A stretch of 64,000 nt of DNA, from NCBI RefSeq assembly GCF_905147045.1, contig NC_065890.1, positions 8,122,001 through 8,186,000 on the forward strand, given 5' to 3'. Of this stretch, positions 37,301 to 49,375 are shown one piece after another; the first letter of the stretch is position 1; the number at the start of each line of letters is the position of its first letter. The position numbers were made by a program, and so were the translations under genes. Below the pieces are notes generated by a model. That model was not told the origin of the DNA. It saw only the letters and a list, made by a program, of their open reading frames with translations, and ran no database searches. The DNA comes from Nymphalis io. Lineage: Eukaryota; Arthropoda; Insecta; Lepidoptera; Nymphalidae.

Positions 37301-38371
37301 GTCCTGGGTTCAATTCTAAGGTCGGGCTGGTAAAAAGTAATTGGATTTCTCTGTTAGAATATTCTTAGTGGCAGCCCAGAGTCTGGAAGTTGGAACACTC
37401 CGGGCTTCGAAAAGCACGTAAAGCAGTTGGTCCTGAGCCTGAACTCTTTCCGGTCGTGTTGGATTGCCGTCCCATCGGATTATGAGAGTGAGGAAAGAGA
37501 GAGTGTATTTGTGTTTGTGCACACACTTGTGCACTATAATATATCATTCGTAGTTGGCTAATTTCTCTTGAGATTGGCCGTCGTAGCCAAAATCGGTCTG
37601 GAGGATATTATTATATGCTTAAACAATAAATGAAACTTTTTAATTTTATTTCTGCACAACAAATGTTGTTATATGAATAATTATAAATTGGTACATACAG
37701 TTTCTTTCATCTAACTTTAGGTATGTATTGCACAATACAAGTTCCTTCTTCCAGTCAGGATCTAGCCTCGTAGTAAGCACCCATTCGCGTTGATGCCACG
37801 AACAGTATGATTTGGGATTAATTTTTAAACAATATTCAGTTAAGCTTAGCTCAGAATCATATAACTTAGAAACATTTTCCTCACTATCTTTGTTTTTACT
37901 GAAAATTAACAACATTCAGACAGCTTTATATATGCTATTAATGTTTAAATAATCAAACTGTATATTATAAAAATTACCTTAAAACAATTAAAACTTCTCT
38001 TCTTATATTCCATAGAGTATAAATATCAGGATTAGATGACAAAACTTTTGCTGTAAGGTCTAATTGTTCTTCATCTTGCTCAGCATTTTTTCTCTAAAAG
38101 TGTAAAATTTAAATATTACGTTATTCTAAAAAAGTTAATTTGAGTTATATTGTCAAATTTATTTTTTATACTTTAGTAATTATCTTCAACATAGCATGTT
38201 TAAAATGTTTTAACTTTTCTTGCCTCTCCTTTTCTTTTCTTGCCTTTTCTTCTTCAGATGTTCGGACTTTAACTCTGCCGTGCTAAAATGATATAACCAT
38301 AAAATATTCGTTACAAAATATTATAGATGTTTTATGGATTTAACAAAAAACCATAACACATAACATACCAT
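34370..38371 (-). CDS. RabGGTA: Rab geranylgeranyltransferase subunit alpha, 10 exons
   Basis: Exons (minus) 38369-38371, 38172-38282, 37978-38093, 37699-37898, 37036-37197, 36654-36767, 36038-36264, 35787-35970, 35063-35388 and 34370-34522 join in phase into 531 residues; human RABGGTA has 567. With the beta subunit and Rab escort protein it attaches geranylgeranyl groups to Rab GTPases in the cytosol. Hallmarks: N-terminus MHGRVKVRTSEEEKARK, nearly as in human; prenyltransferase alpha repeats PKSYCSWHQREWV, DERNFHTWDYRRF, NYSAWHYRSKML and DTSAWFYQRWLL; an insert domain in exon 7; and a C-terminal leucine-rich repeat part (LSNQDLTSI, LDLSGNKL). Exon 1 contributes only the ATG. The exon 5 donor (G|GTGATG) is weak but required for phase. 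Transposon pieces lie in introns 4 and 9. Confidence 0.93.
34745..35036 (-). repeat. Dispersed LINE-like repeat family 1, copy d, in RabGGTA intron 9
   Basis: An inverted copy of the element at 5051-5349: its right end CCCAGATGAGCTTGCACAAA is the complement of that copy's left end. A segment of about 36 bases containing TGTAATTA(C/T)ACTGGC(T/T)(C/T)ACTCAC occurs twice in tandem (about 34871-34945). It ends 27 bases from exon 9. Confidence 0.8.
37252..37612 (+). mobile_element. tRNA-derived SINE family A in RabGGTA intron 4
   Basis: It starts TGACTGCCTCGTTGGTCTAG and runs through the B-box GGTTCAATTCTAAG to the tail GGCCGTCGTAGCCAAAATC. It lies on the strand opposite to the host gene, 55 bases from exon 5 and about 90 from exon 4. 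Close similarity to 30002-30350 suggests a fairly recent family. Confidence 0.85.
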
Positions 38372-39746
38372 TTTGATAACTGCTATTCAAATTATATGTC
38401 CGATGTTTATTAATGTTTTAGTTTTATTGAATTTTTTTATTACCTAAATAGTTAGTCTTTTTTAAATATAAGTAATAAAATTGTATTTATTTATAAAATG
38501 TGTTTATTTCCATATAGCGTAGTTATTATTCAGCCTTAGTAAGTATATTTTTGGAATCTTCTATTATTATTACTGAAAATATTTTTTTCAAATATAATGT
38601 TTTCGTCATAAAACGGAATCAAAATCTCATTTTTTAATTTTATTTTTACTTGTGATGTAGGTTATTTAAAAGAACAATGACAATTATGAATTTTGACAAT
38701 GTCAATGTTATAGTGTGTACCATACTATAGAATACATATATATTATATGATTTTAATTCTATTTTAAATTGTACTATGTGCTTTTATTCAACTTCAGGTG
38801 AATAATGAAGTATAATATATAAATGAATTATAACAAGAAATTTAAGAACTAAAAAGTTTAATTTTATTTTAGGATAAATCTATTGCGATTGATAAAAATA
38901 AGTACATTCATTATATTCTAAGCTAATTTTATCCGATGACATACCAACATGTTATACTCCAGTCCAGTCAGTCATAATGTTATCAGACATCAGTTAGAAG
39001 AAGGAACATTCTTTCAACCAAAATTAGCTCTACGAAACCAAGAGTTTAGAAATAAGGAGATAGGATATCTTTCCGTACAATAGTGTCCATCAATATAATT
39101 AAATTTAGATGACGTTTCTGCAGTTATTTATTAAATTTGAAGGAATACTTTAATACTGGAGAAAGAAAGTTAGATTGATTAAATTTGAAAGAACGCTTAG
39201 TACTAGAGTGCAAAAGTAAGACATTCGCCTGTATGAGGCGCTATTTTCAATTATTTCGTTTAATAAAAAAACAACTAATAAACGCATTGATTTTAATTTC
39301 AATTCAATTGCCATCTGACAATTTATGGAAATAAAAACGCTTAATTTATTCATTTCAGTGGGCACTTTTTCGGGTGCGGATTTATTATAATTATTATCAT
39401 ACTCATTATTTAATAATAATAATAATGAGTATGATAATATTTATAATAAATCCGCACCCGAATATAATTATTATCATACTCATTATCCGCACCCGAATTA
39501 TAATTATTATCATACTCATTATTTAATAATAATGAGTATGATAATAATTATAATAAATCCGCACCCGAAATTAATAAACCCGAAATTTTAAAAGGAGTAA
39601 TTATACTCCTCTGTGGCTTTGAGTTTGAACTCTGACAGCCGTCAGCCAGTGTATATCTATATCTATATTGACATTTATTAATTTTATTATTTAGATAGGC
39701 TTAGAAGATTATAATTCTTATTTTATATAGACTTCAATGTAAAAGA
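38372..39746. other. Divergent intergenic region between RabGGTA and the BTB-zinc-finger gene
   Basis: AT-rich, with a nested inverted-repeat array at 39369-39569. Promoters of both flanking genes should be here, but no core motif is clear. Confidence 0.6.
39369..39569. repeat. Nested inverted-repeat array with 42-bp arms
   Basis: Arm 39369-39410 starts TTCGGGTGCGGA. It is the exact reverse complement of 39528-39569 and matches 39421-39462 inverted with one mismatch (10-base loop). A lone half-unit lies at 39463-39497. A second perfect hairpin (39497-39523 against 39528-39554, 4-base loop) follows. The block TCCGCACCCGAA occurs at 39451, 39486 and 39558, and inverted at 39369. No flanking target duplication is evident. 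The interpretation (MITE-like debris, replication-slippage palindrome, or hairpin RNA source) is open. Confidence 0.9.
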
Positions 39747-40812
39747 ATGAATAACGCACCACAGTTTTCATTACGTTGGAATAATTATGTTAATCACGTA
39801 ACTGAAGCTTTTAATTCACTCAGATTTGAAAATGATTTAGTCGATGTGACCTTATGTTGTGATGGTGGCAAAATCCGTGCTCACAAAATGTTACTATCTG
39901 CGTGTAGTAATTATTTCAAACAAATTTTTAAAGAAAACCCTTGTCAGCATCCTGTGATTATATTTAGAAACTTCAAATATGAGGATCTCAATGCTATCAT
40001 TAATTTTATGTATCATGGAGAAGTAAATATTTTTCAAGAACAATTAGAATCTTTTTTGATAACTGCCGAGCTTCTAGAGGTTAAGGGTTTGACTGATAAT
40101 GCTGAGGATGAATCTTCCAAGGGCCAATTGAAGATCACCGAAAATAGTTCATTAGATCTAAGTTCTAAGTCAAGCAGACCAATTGAACTACCTGTACTGC
40201 CTTCCACCGATGAACCCATGAATCTAGCCACATTACCAACAAGCAGAGATGAAAACATTCCACAAGATAACTCTGTAGTTGCACAAGAAACTGAAATTGC
40301 AGTGAATGAGCCACAACCTGAAACATCTAAACTTGACACTACAAACATAAAGCCAAAAGTAACTACAAATATTAATGATGAAATGCAAGTTGACACTCAA
40401 AGTACTTCAGCTGAAGACTTATCTGATAAAAGTAATGCAGGTTAGTCATTTTTCTACTGTTTTGAACCTTAGATAAATGTGATAAAATTATGTGATGAAA
40501 AAATAATGTATGATTAATAAGCAATAAAAAATACATCTAAGGTTTTATATATTTACAGAGTCAGACCTGGCTAAGTTTAGATGTCAACTATGTCCAAAAG
40601 GCTTTAAGCATCCAACTTCCTTGACATTGCATAAAGACTCTCATGCTGGCAAAACACAGTGTCCAGTATGTCACCGGTCATTTTCAAGATCATATGATAT
40701 GAGAAGTCACTTGCAGAGAATACATCAAGGAAAACAACTAACTATCAAAGAAATAAGATATAAAAATAATAGTGAAAGTGTGGCACCCAAGCAATTCACA
40801 CATAATATTTAA
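39747..40812 (+). CDS. BTB-domain C2H2 zinc-finger protein, 2 exons
   Basis: Exons 39747-40440 and 40559-40812 join in phase 1 (GCAG|GTTAGT to TTTACAG|AG) into 315 residues. Residues 5-120 form a BTB/POZ domain of the insect tramtrack type: FSLRWNNYVNHVTEAFNSL, DVTLCCDGGKIRAHKMLLSA, CSNYFKQIF. A Ser/Thr/Glu-rich linker follows, then two C2H2 fingers, CQLC...H and CPVCHRSFSRSYDMRSHLQR, and a short basic tail. Such proteins dimerise through BTB and usually act as nuclear regulators. I cannot assign a named orthologue; many insect BTB-ZF proteins share this layout. The stop TAA overlaps an AATAAA (40811-40816). Confidence 0.9.
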
Positions 40813-40816
40813 TAAA
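40811..40816 (+). terminator. AATAAA overlapping the BTB-zinc-finger stop codon
   Basis: TTTAATAAAG contains the stop codon (40810-40812) and a full poly(A) hexamer starting one base into it. If used, the 3' UTR would be about 20-30 bases. Later signals may be used instead. Confidence 0.35.
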
Positions 40817-43468
40817 GAATATCTGGTAATTGAGATTACCTTATCGCACAGAGTGCACATTTGTTATTATCAAATATTAACTATGTTTATAGATTATACT
40901 ATACTATATTATATTTATTTACATATAACACCTAAAGTCACAAAAATTGCTCAGTGATTTAGCCTTGGTTAATTTTATACTAGTCTTACAAGAAATATTG
41001 TTTTAAATATAATTGTTTATACATTTCTTGTTTCATTTAATTTCCTCCGCACAAAAACAACTTTGACATAATATATTTGTTCATTATAAAAATATCATTT
41101 AAGTAATTTACACAATGCAACATGTTCTGATTTTATTAATTATGCTAGTTCAATAATATTAATTTAATATAATTAAATAGTATACAGCACAATTGTGTAA
41201 ATAAAATAATCAGTAAGTACTGCAGATTTACTATTTTCTAATAATAATAACTACTTATTCAAAACAGAAAAATCTATTTTAAGTAACCGTTTCATTTTTT
41301 TGCAGTGTTACTTTGAAAAATGTAGTGTAGAGATAAGAAGTATCTTTGTGTACAAAAGTGTCTCAAATTGTATGAAATTGAGATGATGCTGTTACAGACT
41401 CCTTGGTAGCTGCTAGGTATTAGATTGCTGTTCATTAATCGCCTTGCCAATTTTCTGTAATGTAGTTAATCAATTATGCAAACTAAAATATTTTTAAATG
41501 TTAATAAATGTTTAAAAAACTTCAAGATATTAACGATCAACTATACTATAATATTGAAAGTAAAAAAAATGGGCCTATAGAATAAATATAAAATAAAAAA
41601 TATACACGCTGGATAAACCGAAAAAAGATTTAAATCTAGCATCGAAGATCGAACGCACTAAAACATTTGGAATTACGTTTAATTGTGTAACCTTTGATAA
41701 GATCCACGCGTTATTTCGTCTGAGCCATTTATACTCATGGTAATATAATAATCATAGTTGTACAGAAAGTATATCATCATATTTTTTTAAATTCTATATA
41801 CTTTCAATATTGACCGAGAAAAATTCAAGTGAGATATTCTTATTCTGTCTACTTTTTATTTTAAATTATTTGATAAAACAAAGTTCATATTTACATTTTA
41901 ATAGAATTTGTAGGTAGATTATATAGTAAGTAGTAGACTATCAAATATGAAAACTAGACTGATAATATGTTAACTATTGGAATTGTGAATTGTTGTTAAT
42001 TTTGAATTCCGATTAAGACTCATAGAAGAAAATTATAACAGCAACATATTTTTCCTTAACTTTCCACGTCATGTCTAGCTTTATACGACATCCTTTTTGT
42101 GGAATTACTTAATTCTAATGAAATTATTGTAGTATAAATGTAAGCTAGGGCAGGGTTGTATGTACGTCGAAGTTCGATGTTAAGGGGAGTTCGGAAGACC
42201 TCGATACTACCGTACGGTACGTAGTGTAGCCGGAGCAGGGGCGGCAAAAGCGGGGGTGGCGGGGTCGGGAGGTACGTTCAATACGCGCGCGCGCTGCAGA
42301 TTTTAGTCACCAGTCGCGTTTTGACGCCGCTTACATACGGGTAGTGACGTATGAAAGAGGGCATCCATAGAACGCTCCGATATCGCTATTTATCCACATC
42401 TTTAATATGTACGTATTTAGCTTTTATTAATGAATTTAATTAAACAAAAAAGTGTTGTTAACCAAAAAAATTAAGTGAAATTACAAAAACCGGGAAATAA
42501 ATATATCTACTTATTTAATATTTTGTTTACATTTGATTCACATGTTTACTCGTATAGTAAATATATATAATTATAAAAGTTATCAATGAAAAAAATAAAT
42601 GTGAAAATAAACGAATAAAGTGATAGTTATGTGTGCTTTTGTAATTTTATTTAGCATCCGTAACATTATTTCATGAATCAGTCTTAAAATTTAACCAAGT
42701 AACAAATGCATTATCAAAAATATGATTTAGTACACATTTGCGAATGAATGGTCATGGTATTAAATTGGTTTCTTTTCAGTGTAATAAGTAAGTGAATATT
42801 TGATGGTGTGTCATGAACTGGAGCGAATACAGTCTAGATTTGCTCGCGAAACGTTGCGCGGCGGCGCAAAGGGGGTATTGATCGGCGGCGGCGGCTCGCG
42901 AGACGCCGGCGTTACCGCCTGCCGCCTAAATAAAGCTCTGCATGTGTGCCGACTGCCGCCCTACGTCGACGCCGTCGCCGTCGAATCCGCGTGTCTTTCG
43001 TTTTCATGCTGTTACATATTATGATGTTTTACATATTGTTACTAAAATTTCGTCCGCAATATACCTACATCGATATTATAGTTTATTGATATATTTCATT
43101 CATAATTTAACAAAATTTCAAAGACTTAGAAAAGAAGGGCTACTACACTAACCGAAAAAAATTATTTTGTGAGTAGTCAAGTTATATCGATTCCTAATAT
43201 AAAATAGTCGAAGAAATTAGAAATAAAGTGACATTACAAAGTAAATAGGCGCGGTCTTTTATATTTTATATAAAAGATAGAAATAAAATAGAAAGAAAAA
43301 GGCTTGATAAAAAAGATCCCATTTTACAACGAATTAATAGTGTTAGTTTACTAAAATAAATATTATAATACTTAAATGAAACGTGAAATTCATACGTAAT
43401 TAGAAAAAGCAATGATTACTTTGACGATGAATCGATAGATTTTATATTGATCTTAATGTTTGTTACAG
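40813..43468. other. Intergenic region and CadN upstream area
   Basis: AT-rich up to about 42100. Then GC-rich CpG-containing patches appear at about 42160-42350 and 42840-43000, in front of the cadherin coding exon. An untranslated first exon and promoter of CadN probably lie here, since the coding exon has an acceptor (TTACAG) at 43468. I could not fix the donor or the transcription start. Confidence 0.5.
42160..42350 (+). promoter_or_regulatory. CpG-rich patch, candidate CadN promoter or first exon
   Basis: Sequence such as GGGGTGGCGGGGTCGGGAGG and a (CG)n run (ACGCGCGCGCGC) stands out in AT-rich DNA about 1.2 kb before the CadN coding exon. A second such patch at 42840-43000 is an alternative. 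Composition is the only evidence. Confidence 0.35.
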
Positions 43469-43508
43469 GTGGAAATGTTAGGATAATTGAAAATATCGTT
43501 ACGGAGCA

Positions 43509-44796
43509 ATGGCGCGCATAGTGTTGGCTGGAGGAGCATTGCTCTACGTCCTAAGCTTTGCGCTCGAGACCAGCGCACTTATCCTCTTGCCACACGATGT
43601 TCGGCCTGGTCACGCTATTCGTCACTTCGTCAGCAATCATTCGCGATACACCCTGCTTGAACCTGAATATGCTTCCTACTTTACTCTTCTTGATGACGGG
43701 CTTTTGATGACAACAGCTGATCTTGCACCACTACTAAATCAACCTCTCAATCTCGCTGTTTTAGAACAGACTCCATTTAGTAGCTCTGCGCATTCGGTGC
43801 ATCTTTTGGTAATGGACCGGCGAAAAATGCTTCATTTCACCGACTCAAGTGGTTTGCATGGTGAAATACCGGAAAATTCTCCACCAGGAACTGTGGTTGA
43901 AATGCATCCAATAAAAGCCACTGCGCTAGCTAACGTTGGTCCTATAGCTTACAAGATCATACATGGCAATGAAGAGTTTATTTTTGCACTTCGTGATAAA
44001 GCTATGAACACTGATTCTGAAATAAGATCAGTAATAACAGACGGTGATGTAGAAATTATCGCGAAGAAAAGTTTAGACGCTGAAACTAAAAAAAAATACA
44101 ATTTAATTATTCAGGCAACAGATCTGCATGGAATTAACAAGGCGAACCTTCCTGTTAGAATTAATATCGCTAACGAAAATGACCATGAACCCATATTTGA
44201 ACAAGAAATATATTATTTCGCCGTGAATGGAACTTGCGATAATAGTTGTCATAATGGTTCAGTTCATTGGCAAAGATTCTCGAATATAGGAAAAGTAAAC
44301 GCATTTGATATTGATGGCGATCGCGTATATTATTCCATTAAGACTCCTACAAACCTGGCAGTTATAGTACCACAAACAGGAGAACTGATTCTAGCTGGAG
44401 AACCGGATGGACGTGAAGTCGAATTACAAGTTTTAGCGCACGACACTGGAACTCCTCCGCGAAAAAGTCAACCTGCTCAAGTTTTTATTGAATTTATTAT
44501 CCGCGAACGAAAAGAGTTTCCAACACTTCACCGTGAAAAGAGACGAGTGACTCGTGCTGTCCGTCCAACGAAACGTATTGAATTCACTGAAGCTGATGGA
44601 GAAGTTGAGGGACGTGCAGTGTTTACTCTTGAAAAAGAGACCGACAGAGAAACTTTTAAAATTCGGGACGAAAATCCGTGGGTTACCGTTGAACCAAGTG
44701 GTGTGGTGAAAGTTAAAAAGAAGTGGGACTATGAAGAGTTAGGTCCTGAGAAGACTATCGATTTTTGGGTTACTATCACCAACGCTGGAAATGGAG
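43509..44796 (+). CDS. CadN: N-cadherin (CadN), first coding exon (partial gene)
   Basis: ATG 43509 (context GCAATGGCG) opens 429 codons plus one base before the donor GAG|GTAAGT at 44797. The exon's acceptor is at 43468, and a 3-codon upstream frame (43475-43486) lies in its leader. Classical N-cadherin is a neuronal and mesodermal adhesion receptor. Visible: signal peptide (about residues 1-23), LLPHDVRPG, TLLDDGLLMTTADLAPLLN, a cadherin-repeat-like unit ending NENDHEP (222-228), the furin-type site REKRR (342-346), then TRAVRPTKRIEFTEADGEV and KVKKKWDYEELGPEKTIDFW. The order matches Drosophila CadN closely, and less so shotgun. The prodomain is more divergent than the part after the furin site. 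The remaining cadherin repeats, laminin-G/EGF units, membrane segment and tail lie beyond the window. The few in-frame codons after 44796 are intron. Confidence 0.93.
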
Positions 44797-47389
44797 GTAA
44801 GTTACAATTGATACACTAAAATCTTTACTTTTTAATTCCAGTAAAATGTTTCCATTAGTAGTTGTATTTATATACATCTTTCGTATCAAAATAACTTTTG
44901 TTAAAGGCACAGTTGATTAAGTATATATCTCTCTCGCTTTACAAAAACTCAAAAATCAATCAATAGAATGTTCTGTATAAAAATATAAATAAAATAATTT
45001 GCGTATTAACGAGGCTGAGAAGCTTAAGTGAATTTAATATCCACACATTCAACGTTACACCTAAAACCAATTCACATTATAGTAAAATGCCTTTAACCTA
45101 ACAATTTAATTGAGATGTGTAATTTATATAATATTTTTAATTTATCTTTTTTTAATTATGTTCATTCTATATATACTGGGTTATTTATATAATTTTATAT
45201 TTTAACTACTAAAAAATATAAGTTCCAAGTGTGTTACTTTAAATAATCAACATTATGGTAACATTATGTCACGAGCCCTTAACATTAACACATCGTTTTA
45301 AAAGCCGCTTTAGAATCAGAATATAATTTTAAAATGTGATAAAGTGTATATTTAATGTAGTTGCCTTTAAATAGTTTGTTGTTTGTTAAGAAAGGTACTT
45401 AATTTAAAGATATAATTTAAAGACAAAACGTCGCAAGTTGTTCTCTCTTTCTGTCATCATTGATTTGACTATCGAAAGAAGAAGATAGCATTGTCTAGCT
45501 AATTATCCCCTAAACAAAATTTATAGGTAATGACATAAGTGATGATTAATACAAGTATTTGAGGGATTAACCTACCTAGAACATTCAGATCATATTAGCT
45601 CGTTTCCAAATGACTTACGACGTTTCTTATGAGATTTTTAATTATTAAAGTTTAATCAATTCAAGAGAAAATCGCCGAGTGCTTTCGAAGAGAACGTTGA
45701 CACAGCTGTAATAAATACTTTAATACGATTTGATAGATATAGAGCTATTTATATGGTATCTATCTGTCATTTTATTATTAATAAGTTTTAGTAACATGGA
45801 TAATATTAAAAATTTGAATACGTTACAAAATCCATAGGGCGTTTAATATTTTAATTGGTTAACAATTAGATGCTACTGGCGGTCGGAAATCGAAATGCTT
45901 AGGTACAACATTATAATATATAAAAAATATACAATTAAAAATTTTCATTATCTGTACTCGCGTAATAGTGAGAGCAAAATGCTTAAAGAAGATATACATA
46001 TCTAATGCATATTTATTTGACTATTGTATTGAAAAACTTCAAATTCCAATTAAATACATATTATGTAGTTATTAATTAAATTATATGCAGTGTTAACTTG
46101 TTTAGTAAAAAAGACATTAATTTGTATATGGCAAACTTATGGTAAACGCTCACAAGTCGCACCTGACGTATCGAATGGCCCACTGATGCATGACGTATAC
46201 ACGGGACCTGCAAGTAGCCTTTATCACGATCTCATCACGACTAATACAATCCCAGAAAAATCGAAAGCAATTCTGAATAGTTTTTTATGTTTTTTGGGTA
46301 GTATTATAGTGGAAGATATTTTACTGTAAAACGTTTGAGTTAAAATGTTATCGATGTACCTAATAGTAGGATGATTTTCTTGATATGAAACTAATTTCAA
46401 ATACTTTCATTTTTATGGGGATAAATGCTTATAAGTTATTAGACCTATTTTTTAAATGGTAATATTTTTTCATCTCGTTTTGATATACTTTTCTTATAAT
46501 CATAATTTGTTCCTTTTAATAAGTCGAATACTTTTTTAAAAATACTGATACATGTTCTTTCATCCGTTATTATCATTAGCTCGAAGCGAATGACGATGAT
46601 ACAATGTATATTGAAAGTAAATATATACTTATTTGTTAGAGCCGATATAGCAAGCCCAAAGGATATATTATTACGTGATTTTAACCGAAGCTTGCGAAGA
46701 TTACATCCTGGCAAGTATTGATTGTGTTTTTCTGTGCTTAATTCCCAATCCCACGCTCGCCCAGCTGTGGAACATTTATAGGCTGACTTTTTACTTAATC
46801 AAAATTATTAGGATTTCTACTCGTCGAAGCAGATTAAATTATAAAAATAGACAATCTGTAACTTTTTAGGTGTTCAGTTAATATTTAAAATTCATTTTAC
46901 CCTTTATGATAAAGGGCATATTATGTGGATGAAGGAAAAAAATCATATCTTCAAACCCCTAGAAGCTTTATGATGCATTAAGCTGAATGTTTATCTTTAA
47001 CAAGAATTTACATAGCAATAAATATTTAATAGCTATTATAGTTTTTATATCGTAACACTTTGCATTTACTTATGTATATTACGTAGATTGGATTAAATAA
47101 ATCTTGTTTGAACAGAGTATCACTAGGCAATAAATATTTAAAATAAAAATAAAGTTTCATCTATTTAGATTAACATATTTGTTAAATCAAATAAAAACTG
47201 ATGTTATAGTCAATAGGTAATTAAAATTACTTATACTATTACACATTAACTACAGAAATACTGGTCTGATTTGACATAAGCGATTGTCATAATAATATAT
47301 CCTATTGAAGTGATTGATAAAAAAATATATAATTATTTTCTCAATAAAATTTTTGTTTTCTAATGAAACAGTCATAAGGTACGGTATTT

Positions 47390-47590
47390 AAAAAAAAAGA
47401 TTGCTGTAGCACGAGACAGTGCACAGGTGTTCGTGAGGTTCCCATTATAAGCATAAATCGTAGTAGCGTGGTAGAGATGCGACAGGTTGCGACCACCGTG
47501 CAGAATGCGTTGATAATCGTGGACCTGTCGCACGGCCCCGGCTATCTTGTCGATTCTACACGCTATGATCATCACGACGCGATGCCAATC
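47390..47590. promoter_or_regulatory. GC-richer patch in the CadN intron
   Basis: Complex sequence such as GTAGCGTGGTAGAGATGCGA and GACCTGTCGCACGGCCCCGG in an AT-rich intron. A 67-codon minus-strand frame covers it but matches nothing I know. It may be a conserved element or an old transposon piece. Confidence 0.25.
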
Positions 47591-49239
47591 TGACTCTCTA
47601 TCCTATAGATTGTTTTATACGATGCAAGGGAATGGCATGTGTATCGAAACGCAAAGGATTGAAATTACTTAATGCCTTTATGGTTTTTCTTATGTCAATT
47701 TATATAAATAATGGCAGCTTTTATAAGTGTACTTTATTTGAAATTATGGCTTATCGTTTGATGCTTAGTGTAGTTACATTCGCTCTAGAAATTCGATTTG
47801 ATATTATGTTTAGTTAGTTTTAAAATATAAGCATCCGAAAACTGAATTAACTGGTAAAAAAAAAACAAATTGAAAATCTCTTTTTTTTAATTGGTTTTAA
47901 ATGAGAGCTTACTTATTACGCTCACTATTTTAATCGTCTTACATAAATAGAGACAGTCGCTTAAGAACAATTTTTCTGCAGATAAAACGGTGCCTTAACA
48001 ACCGAATAGCATATTGTTTAAAAAAAATATATTAAATTTTAAAGTTTTTATTGAATAATTTTTTTATAGCAATCCTACTACTTTACAATATGGTATAGCT
48101 GTAAAACGATGTAGTCATTTAGGATATTAAAAAAAACTTATTACAAAACTCAATACTCCATCAGAGTCTAATCAGACTTACAAATCGTATTTCGTTTTCG
48201 CATATGAGAAATATCTTTCACTACATTTTTATATTGCGAGTACTTCTTAACGCTACACAGACAATTTATTTATAGTAATTAATTATACCAACTGTGCAAT
48301 GTATATTTTAATCAATAAAAGCTTACAAGCGTCAAGAGATTCGTCAAATTTTATATCAGACTGCCGATTTTGTTATTTTTAAGTCAATACTGTATTACCC
48401 ATATTTACTAGACTCTGGTATTGAAGTAAAATGTTTCCTGCCTCTATTAAAGTTAACATGGCTATTTGCAATTTATACAAACCAAAACAACTATTATTTC
48501 AGGCTACTATCTACTAATTTAAATATTTTATACGTATCATTCAATTATGAATCGTGTAGGTATGTTAGAATGGCAGATTTAATTGTATTTTCGTCATAAA
48601 TTGAATTGATTCTGATTTGCTAGTATAATAATATAAATACATTGTATATTACGTTGATTAATATTCTTGATAATATTTTCATTATAAATCCCCAACAGTA
48701 GCTCACGGCCATCTTCAATATAATATAAGCTTTTCATATAAAACATTATCATGCAATTAAATAATTTTTCTTTATGATATTAGTGACTGTTTTGAAAATT
48801 ACAAACTATTGAATGCTGAACCAGGTTGCAATCTGGATTAACCGCTTACTACAAACGCTGCTGAGATCACATCCTATGATCCTCTCATATAATAGAGATC
48901 TCGGGGTTATTGTGCTGCAGTGTTAATACTCTGTAGGTAATAATACCTAACATAGATAATTCCTACTAAATTAGACCTGTTATTAACTTTGGCATTTGAA
49001 AATAAAACTAAAGATAATTCTAAACAATATTTTTTTCTTGCTGATCTATAATGGTATTTGTATAATATTTCACAATCTATACGTTCATTATGTCTTGAAA
49101 TTTTGAGTAATGAACATTTTCATTTAAAAGTACATAATAATAGTGTTTATTGAAGATAATGTGAATGAAGAGCATACAATATCGAGCCTCGCAAAACATT
49201 CACGGTCCGTTTGACTAGCGTTGTTAGTTAAAACGCATT

Positions 49240-49375
49240 CATTCAATCAATGGCAATGGGTGCGGGCGTTGGTCGCACAACAATCGGCACTGGCCAATTC
49301 CCCTCATTGTGTCCAGTCGCCACAATTACATACGCACTTCCTATGAACGACCCCACAGCACATGATCTGATATCA
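49240..49375. promoter_or_regulatory. GC-richer patch in the CadN intron
   Basis: About 135 bases of balanced composition (GGCAATGGGTGCGGGCGTTG ... CCCCACAGCACATGATCTGA) with no reading frame, flanked by AT-rich DNA. Possibly a conserved regulatory element. Confidence 0.25.

Noticed and set aside
37316..37547. Two minus-strand reading frames
   Set aside because: They fall inside the SINE in RabGGTA intron 4.
39369..39569. A CRISPR-like or simple tandem array
   Set aside because: The units are inverted, not evenly spaced direct repeats with unique spacers, and the genome is eukaryotic.
42776..42795. A microexon between TTTTCAG and GTAAGT
   Set aside because: The enclosed TGTAATAA is too short and could be chance; no evidence links it to CadN.
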